Assembly (NCBI GenBank): GCA_914767885.1
Contig: CAJZBQ010000018.1
Span: forward strand, 620,001-684,000
DNA length: 64,000 bases
DNA from: Blepharisma stoltei
Lineage: Eukaryota; Ciliophora; Heterotrichea; Heterotrichida; Blepharismidae
Reading direction: 5' to 3'
Shown here: piece after piece, positions 58,114 to 64,000 of the stretch
How the letters are laid out: each line of letters begins with the position of its first letter
Numbering within the stretch: position 1 is the first letter of the stretch
The notes under the pieces: model-generated
Told to the model about the DNA's origin: nothing
The model's input: only the letters and a program-made list of their open reading frames with translations
Database searches by the model: none
Translations under genes and position numbers: made by a program

Positions 58114-60188
58114 ATGGATATGATAGAAGATCGTGCAGATCCAGCCCTTACTTATGTCCTGGCGTCCCAAAAGTCATCTCCAGAGCAAGTTCTTTTATTG
58201 ACAAACGACATATCTCGCCTTCTCTACTCTCAATTACATTATCAGTGAATTTGAAATTATCTCAGATCTCAAGCGCTCACTCTTTCTCCATCAATTTTAA
58301 TTCCTCAGTCATTTCCACAAGAAATGAAGATCCTCAACCGAGTTCGGCTGCATTTTATTAATGAACTCAAAGATTTTCCTCACCCTTGCGAAGCTGTTTT
58401 GCATTTAAAAGTCCTTGTCGCTTTGATTACTCGCAATGCAATCCGCTTAACTAATGATGATTTTAAAGAGCTGTATAGCATTTTAGAGACTTTGTCCCAA
58501 GACTCCCACCTGAGATTAATAGAACTGATTTTTTACTGCTTAATGATTTTGGTTACTTTATTTGACGACTACAGCTCTATGCTGTCGGTCCATGCAATTT
58601 TGTCGAATATTTCGTTTAAAATTGAAGGAAAAAGACTGCTGTATGCGTTGAAATTTAGAGAAGGAAAATGGGCTGAAATTTTGCAAGAAATGAATGACTG
58701 TTTTGGGTTTGATGTAAAAATGGTTAAGGTCCTGGGGATAAATTTGGTAATTTTCTGGATTTAAAAAAATAAAATTATTTTATAGAACTTTAATATTAAT
58801 GTTTTATGGCAACCCTGTAAAAATGCCGGAGGAAATTGTGGAAAAAAGTGGAAGAATGCTTATCGGGTGCATAGGAGGTGGAAATCTTGATGTTTCTGAA
58901 ATGGATGATAAGTGCTTGGCTGTATATTTAGGCTTGGGCGGCAAAGATGTAGGTTATCGAGCTTTGATAGACTCTATTGTAAATTCCACAAACTTGCATT
59001 TTCAAAATTTAATAGAAAAAGCTACTGAAAAGCTGCAAATTATGATACCAGAGCCAAACTTACTAGAATTGCTCTCTAAATACCCAAACTTGCATTATAG
59101 AGTTTTGTTTTATTCTTTACTTTATAATGGAACTGTAAAAAGCCCACAATACCATTTTACTTTTTTTTTCAAAATCAACGTGCGAGCTTCTTTAAACCAA
59201 GCCTCAGGAGTTATTTCAGAAAGGCTCGTCCAGCTCATCACTGATTTAATGCCTTGGTTCTTTATCCCATCCTTATCAGAATTCACAGACACCAGCGAAG
59301 TTTCTGATAATTTTATCTACAAGTTCGCTAACTCCTTACACAAAATAAGCTCAGAGTCGCTGATTCAATGGAAATCTCTGTTGAATTTTCACCCGCTGAA
59401 GGTCTGTTTAGAAACATTAGATGTGTTGCAGCAATTAAGGTCAAATGTGCCTCATGAAATTTTATGCTTTTTTGAATAATTATTATTATTTTTTATATAT
59501 TTTTAAATTATGATAATTGATTCAATAGAGAATAAATCCTCTCAGAGTGTTCAACTGCATTAAAATAGAAAACGAAAAAACTGTAGAGGTCCTCACAAGT
59601 ATCCTAGAAGTCCTTTTAAGCGCATGGCAGCACTATGTGCTTAAATATGAAAGCCCATTTAACCTAGACGGCCGTCAGTCTTTTATATTAACCATGCAGA
59701 GCGCATGTGTCCAAGACTTAATAAATTATCTTGGCAAAACTGAAGAAATTGATCAGGTCATCTGTGAGTTCCTGCACAGCTACTGAATAGAAAATTCTTT
59801 ATTAATCAAGCTTGTCCATTATCAAGGCTATCCAGACCATTTACTTCCTATTACAGTAAACAAAATAGGGAGCTTAATCTGTACGTGGGACTTTATTACT
59901 GATCTCGTCAGAAGTGGCACAACTAAACAAAAGCGATTTGCCTTACAATTAGCTGGGCATTTATCATATAAATACCCGACACAGAAGCTCCTGGACATAA
60001 TCAGAGAATGCATTCAGTTTATTGAGGACAATTTGCAGTATTTTTCAGAAGACCCAGAGCTAGACTCAATTTTGGAATTATTTTTGAAGGCTTTTCCACA
60101 ACTAAATGGAAGGATCAGAAAGCTAAAGCGAAAATACCCCAAGCAGTTCTTTAATTACGAACTTGCACCTGTCCAATTAATAAGATAA
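58114..60188 (+). CDS. Hypothetical alpha-helical repeat protein
   Basis: Exons 58114-58747, 58794-59462 and 59533-60188 give 652 residues. Almost all-helical composition, Leu/Ile-rich, with segments such as AVLHLKVLVALITRNAIRL, TLDVLQQLRSNVPHEIL and FALQLAGHLSYKYPTQKLLD that suggest an alpha-solenoid scaffold. I considered an Integrator-type subunit but see no diagnostic motif. Three TGA-Trp codons (HYQWIWNYL; LHSYWIEN). It begins 18 bp after the previous stop codon. Two short IESs. Confidence 0.6.
58748..58793. other. Short TA-bounded IES (46 bp)
   Basis: TA at 58748-58749 and 58794-58795. Removal gives KVLGINLVLMFYGNPVKMPE. Confidence 0.65.
59463..59532. other. Short TA-bounded IES (70 bp)
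   Basis: TA at 59463-59464 and 59533-59534. Removal gives NVPHEILNPLRVFNCIKIEN. Chosen because it is the only TA pair that keeps the frame. Confidence 0.6.
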
Positions 60189-60207
60189 TTAGGTTCATTT
60201 TTAATAA

Positions 60208-60838
60208 ATGTCAAATGACACTGAAAAGATTGCTGCAATTCTTGTATTAGTATTATTATGTATCTGCTGTATGGGCTGCTGTTTATGCTTTTGCTTTAAA
60301 GCTAGGAATGATTCAAGAAGAAATGTGAGGATGTTTAGAAGATTATTAATGGGTATAATAAGTAATCATGTGTATTCTGTAGTACCTGACTCCCCCTAGT
60401 GATAAGCTAATCCTTGCTTATTAGTGGGAGTTTTAGCACAATTTCAAAAAAGTAAATTTTATATGAGGATGCCAAAAATGCAAATTTTGAGCATTTATAC
60501 CTAATAAGCAAATTTCGATCTATCATATAAAATTTACTATGCTAAATCCATGAATAAGCTGGAGTTTGCTTATTGCTGGGGAAGTGAGCATTTTTCAATG
60601 CATGATCTCAATCTGGAACCTTTTTTTCCAAAATTTATGTTTGGTGAAGATTTCAGCATAAAAGCCGAGCTAGTATGCTGCATATGTTTTGAAGAGTAAA
60701 ATTAAATTTAGATTTAGTTCGATGTCATATGTAAGAAGACTGCCATGCTGTCATGTTTTCCATGACCAATGTATAGATGAATGATTCAAAAGACAATCAG
60801 AGCCTCATTGTCCACTCTGCAAGCATTTATTTATATAA
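60208..60838 (+). CDS. Membrane-anchored RING-H2 E3 ligase
   Basis: Exons 60208-60386, 60585-60695 and 60712-60838 give 138 residues. An N-terminal membrane span (IAAILVLVLLCICCMGCCLC), a short basic linker, then RING-H2: CCICFEEF ... LPCCHVFHDQCIDEWFKRQ ... CPLCKHLFI, with His-x2-His in the middle as in the ATL/Goliath class. It would ubiquitylate membrane or nearby substrates. A 16-nt intron (60696-60711, GTAAAATTAAATTTAG) and a MITE-like insert interrupt it. TGA-Trp in DEWFKRQ is the conserved RING Trp. Confidence 0.8.
60387..60584. mobile_element. MITE-like element G flanked by TGA (198 bp)
   Basis: Inverted ends CTCCCCCTAGTGATAAGC and GCTTATTGCTGGGGAAG, each with a second GCTTATTAG-type copy. 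The flanks are TGA on both sides (60387-60389, 60585-60587). Removal with one TGA kept gives SVVPEHFSMHDLNLEPFF. A TA cut (60383 to 60659) is also in frame but would drop about 25 protein-like residues. Confidence 0.6.
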
Positions 60839-60839
60839 A

Positions 60840-61532
60840 TGACAACGATGCACAACGAATCTCTTGACCTCATGACCACGGCAAGCTATTGTTTGCCTGT
60901 ATCCGGTAAGTGCTGGTTTTATACTGTGGCTAGGTTTAGAGTTGTCAGCATCATGAGATAATTTCCTTGCACGGACAAGGAATATACTCTGAGCCTTGAA
61001 TTTTCTTATAACCGCCAAGACATGACACTTATTCACTATCAGACTCTAAGTTTCCCTGCTTGGAATTAAGCTGCTGTCCTCAAGCTAGAAGGCCGCAAAA
61101 GTCCATAATCTGCCCTCTCAAAACACTGGACCTGACAAGGCAAGTAGGAGGCGTTCAACCAATCGTAATGTTTTATAGGAGTCATTTTACTAGGAGGTGA
61201 TGAAGGAGTAAAGTGACATTTGAGCTAATTTGCCAATGGAATTTTTCACAGATCAAGAGAGAGGAAGACATCTCAAATAGAATCAAGCACACTATGTGAG
61301 GTCCTTTGACTGTGTAACCATATAACCTAGCCACGCCTGCATAATTTTAAGTTTAAGCCCTCTCTGTAAGCAAAATCCATTTTTGGTGCCTGAAAAGGCT
61401 CCAGCTAAGCAAAGCCCGACTCAAATTCCGAGACCCCGAAAAAGAGGGGAAACTGTAAAGCAGCCAAATGTTCTTTTAGCTGCCGAAACCGACGAAAGCT
61501 CTAGACACTCATTTAGTCTACCTTAATCTCTC
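60840..61532 (+). mobile_element. Retroposon-like element S10
   Basis: About 690 bp of GC-richer sequence between short AT repeats (TATATAAA at 60832-60839 and 61533-61540; weak as a target duplication). The block AAGGCCGCAAAAGTCCATAA near 61090 matches S2. It lies directly after the RING-H2 stop codon and fills the gap to the LITAF gene. Confidence 0.5.
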
Positions 61533-61562
61533 TATATAAAATAAAATTTGTATATATTTTAC

Positions 61563-62122
61563 TTATTTGAAAAACTGAAAATTCTCCAAACCTCCCAGCC
61601 TTCTTGAGCACCTCTTGCAATAATGCTCTACATCATATAACCCTGTGCAGAGAAATGCCAAGCACGAGCATAATGGAAATACGAGAAGTAAAAGTATGCA
61701 TAAAACTCAAAGTAATATATACTTTTTTACTATAAATTTAGCTTTTTAATTAGCTATTAGTAATTCCTTCATTATAATCAATTTAGTATGCCAGGCTTTC
61801 TTTCTATCCTTGTGAGTTCTCTATGATTACAATAAGGGCAAGAAATCAAAACCGGTCTTTTAGATAATAAGAGCTCCTTGTCTTTGCGGGCACTTGTGCT
61901 TTCAACCACAACTATATTGCTGCCCATAGGAGCTTCAGGCTTATAATTAGAATCGACATAAATTGTAATTCCAGGGTATGCCCCATAAGGATAGTTGCTT
62001 GAAACCATTTCGTTATATGGAATTCCTTGCCGATAAAATCCTGACTGAGAATTCATATTTACAGGCTTGTTTTCTTGCTTTCGTTGAGTTAAAGCTTCAT
62101 CTTCTGTATGGTCTTTGGACAT
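61563..62122 (-). CDS. LITAF-domain protein
   Basis: Exons 62122-61787 and 61715-61563 give 162 residues. A Pro/Tyr-rich N-terminus (SGFYRQGIPYNEMVSSNYPY) is followed by the LITAF zinc module: first Cys pair SCPYCNHRELTRI, a hydrophobic hairpin (ILLWVLCILLLLVFPLCSCL) and second pair HYCKRCSRRLG. These proteins sit on the cytosolic face of late endosomes through the hydrophobic segment. The membrane segment and second Cys pair appear only after removal of the 71-bp IES. ATG 62122 chosen; the upstream open frame has only a GTG. One TGA-Trp. Confidence 0.88.
61716..61786. other. Short TA-bounded IES (71 bp) in the LITAF gene
   Basis: TA at 61716-61717 and 61787-61788. Removal gives RIERKPGILLWVLCILLLLV. 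Confidence 0.85.
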
Positions 62123-62405
62123 TATTAAAGATACCACATCATCACAGTGTAAATGGCAGCAAAATCTGAATAAAATATCTGTGTTTTTATTGATAAAAAA
62201 TAATCAAATTTCAAAAACTAAAGCAATAGATTGAAAATTGTATACAAATTAGACAAATTCTGAAGAGACATATGAAACTGACACATAAAGGGATATTGAA
62301 ACGAATTATGAAAAATATAAATATAAGCATCATTAGGCTTTTTAAATGGAATTTAAGGCAATATGATTGAAATCAAAAAAATTGGATTTCATTATGGTTT
62401 TTTAG

Positions 62406-62669
62406 CTATTTCTTTTCTATTTCTTCAATGCTAGGAGAAGGTGATGCTTCTTCTTTTTCAAGAAGTTCTGGTATCAGCAGTCCAGGGGTCCCGTCAACTT
62501 TAAGATTTGTGGGATCTTTTACATCGTAAACTCCTAGAGTAAGCTCCATTTGGACATACGGTCCTTCTTCATTCATCTCCAGTGGCACCGGCGCTGGATC
62601 ATTGCTCTCTATTTCTCTCATAAAAGCTCTGGCTCTTTCCAGTACGCTGCTTTTCGGTGCTTGTTCCAT
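62406..62669 (-). CDS. NOPCHAP1/C12orf45-like small protein
   Basis: 87 residues from ATG 62669 (MEQAPKSSVLERARAFMREI). An upstream in-frame ATG at 62705 would overlap the previous gene's stop codon by one base, so the inner start is preferred. The central segment EGPYVQMELTLGVYDVKDP resembles the VQM(D/E)xxLGV/F core of the NOPCHAP1 (DUF4598) family, adaptors in box C/D snoRNP assembly. The end is acidic (EASPSPSIEEIEKK). Tentative. Confidence 0.5.
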   Translation of the reverse strand: MEQAPKSSVLERARAFMREIESNDPAPVPLEMNEEGPYVQMELTLGVYDVKDPTNLKVDGTPGLLIPELLEKEEASPSPSIEEIEKK

Positions 62670-62704
62670 TTTTACAATATTTCTAACTATTTTTAACTTA
62701 TCCA

Positions 62705-64000
62705 TTAAGCTATTCTTTTCTTATAATTTTTCAGCTCAAGAATCATCGGGGTGATGTTTTTGCCGTTTTCTGCCCATTCTTTCAAGCATTTTTCAGCATA
62801 AGAATTGAACTGATTTTGCTCGTCTTCCATGATCTGTGCTGACTGCCTGGCTAGCTCTTCTTCTAGAAGCGCTTCTTGCTCTACCTTTCTTGCCTTGTAG
62901 TCCATCTGTTTCTTATGGTAAAGCTGTTGGGCTTTGGCTCTATCTCTTCTTTCTTCTGCTTCATTTTTTTCCATCTCATTCAAGTCCTGCATTCTTTCTT
63001 TCCAGAACTGCGCGAATTCTTTATCTTCCATCTTTTCCTGCTCTTTTTCTTGTTTTTTTCTATCAATTTGGTGCTGGCGTGACCTTTCAATCTGAGTCAT
63101 CATATCATTGTGCCTTTGCTGCTTCTTCTCAAAGGTCTCTTTGGCTTTTTGTTCAGCTTCTTGGACTTGGTTTTGCAGTCTTTGGTCTTCGTTGCTTTTA
63201 ATCTTAGAGAGTTCTTCAATTCTAGCGTCAATCATCTTTTGCCTTGTTTCTAGCTTTTCTTTGAATTTTTGTTCCTCACGCCTTTTCCTCATATTCATAA
63301 CTTCTTCTTTCTGCTTAGCGTATTCTTCAATTTTCCGTTCTTCCTCTTTGATTCTTTCTTGCTCAAGTCTTTTCAGCTCCTGGAAGTGCTCATTCATTTT
63401 TTTAGTCTCATTTTGGGCAGCAATTGCAGCTTTTCTTCTTTCGAGCTCTTCTCTTTTTTCGGCTTGCAGATCTTTGATAGCTTTTTTTTTCATTAGTTTG
63501 CCTTCAATGTATTCGTCTTGTAACTTCCTAACAATTTTTTCTTTATTTGAGACAAGCTGATCTTTTATAGAAAAATAAATAAATAGTTCAATATTAATTA
63601 ATAATGATTTATATAATAATTCATGTGAAAACGTTTAGTATTTTTTGGGTTTCCTTTTTCTTTCTTTCCTCTTCTTCTATCTTTTTTAGTAAAGCTTCGT
63701 CATACTCTTTTAGCTGCTGATGCTCCAAGTCTACCCATCTCTCTTCAACTTCTTTCTGGTTATCTTTCTTTTTCTTATTGATTTCCAATTGCAGCTCTCT
63801 TTCCTGCAAAACGTCAGATAAAAACATTTTGCTATGAAAAGCTTTGACTTGGTCACCTTCATCATGAAGAATTTTATTCGCGTACTCAATGGCTTGACGT
63901 CGTTTTTCTTGGTTCAAGGCTTCTTCTTCAGCGTCAAGGCGGCGCCTTTCAAGCTCTTCGGCTTCAAACTTTTTGAATCTTTCGAGTTCCTTTTTCTCAC
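62705..64000 (-). CDS. CFAP210/CCDC173-like ciliary coiled-coil protein (partial)
   Basis: Exons 64000-63639 and 63565-62705 join in frame; the 5' end lies beyond the right edge. Continuous charged helices (ELERFKKFEAEELERRRLDA; EEYAKQKEEVMNMRKRREEQ; MTQIERSRQHQIDRKKQEKE) with the trichohyalin-plectin-homology pattern of CFAP210/CCDC173, a protein inside ciliary doublet microtubules. FAQFWKERMQDLNEMEKNEA and the end MILELKNYKKRIA support this over a generic coiled coil. Consistent with a heavily ciliated cell. Confidence 0.75.
63566..63638. other. Short TA-bounded IES (73 bp) in the CFAP210-like gene
   Basis: TA at 63566-63567 and 63639-63640. Removal gives KKKETQKIKDQLVSNKEKIV. Confidence 0.8.

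Noticed and set aside
62703-62707. One-base overlap (TAATG) between the CFAP210-like and NOPCHAP1-like genes as a dicistronic unit
   Set aside because: An in-frame ATG at 62669 gives a more plausible start just downstream, and short intergenic distances are normal here; translational coupling is not expected in a ciliate.

Overview
The window looks like germline (micronuclear) DNA of a heterotrich ciliate close to Blepharisma. Three things support this. (1) In-frame TGA sits where tryptophan belongs in many conserved proteins (WDR59, casein kinase 1, the RBR ligase, PDI, GCN2, Rab), while genes end at TAA or TAG. (2) Introns are only 15-16 nt, GT...AG (seven found: 11502-11516, 11610-11624, 18006-18020, 20375-20389, 54084-54098, 55818-55832, 60696-60711). 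(3) Most genes are broken by inserts which, when cut from TA to TA with one TA kept, restore a conserved reading frame exactly. These are internal eliminated sequences (IESs), removed when the somatic nucleus forms. All exon joins below were worked out by hand from frame and family conservation.

Layout. 1-2398: PKG-like protein (-). 2705-3062: small acylation-motif protein (-). 4898-6402: alpha-tubulin (+), then a transposon-rich gap with a PLAC8 gene (8106-8417). 9774-12317: WDR59 (+). 13684-14910: casein kinase 1 (+). 14920-22964: minus-strand block (hypothetical, RBR E3, RNF114-like E3, HTH-like protein, PDI-like protein, membrane protein). 23002-26426: PIWI (-). 26581-28666: hypothetical (-). 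28797-36299: GCN2, Rab, hypothetical, Rab (+). 36817-39354: acyl-CoA oxidase (+). 39563-45734: hypothetical, CDPK, HSP90 (-). 46303-47575: phosphomannomutase (+). 47641-50836: three membrane-protein genes (-). 51592-60838: a long coiled-coil protein, a helical hypothetical and a RING-H2 protein (+). 61563-64000: LITAF, a NOPCHAP1-like protein and a CFAP210-like protein (-, cut by the window edge).

Inserted DNA falls into classes. (i) Short unique TA-bounded IESs of about 33-134 bp. (ii) MITE families with TA targets; the commonest (family A, ends like CTCCCCCCTCCGTGAGTGAA) has about a dozen copies, six of them in coding sequence. It resembles the abundant germline MITE reported for Blepharisma. 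(iii) Nearly perfect palindromes. (iv) GC-rich retroposon-like elements of about 260-550 bp (one composite of 2 kb) flanked by 8-15 bp target-site duplications, six of them inside or next to protein-coding exons. Collapsing the duplication to one copy restores the frame of PIWI, CDPK, acyl-CoA oxidase, the membrane protein and the coiled-coil protein. Elements are nested in each other. The PIWI gene, whose product class guides DNA elimination in other ciliates, is itself broken by four inserts of three kinds. The retroposon-derived IESs, above all the one in CDPK that has no usable TA boundary, are the most unusual feature I see.
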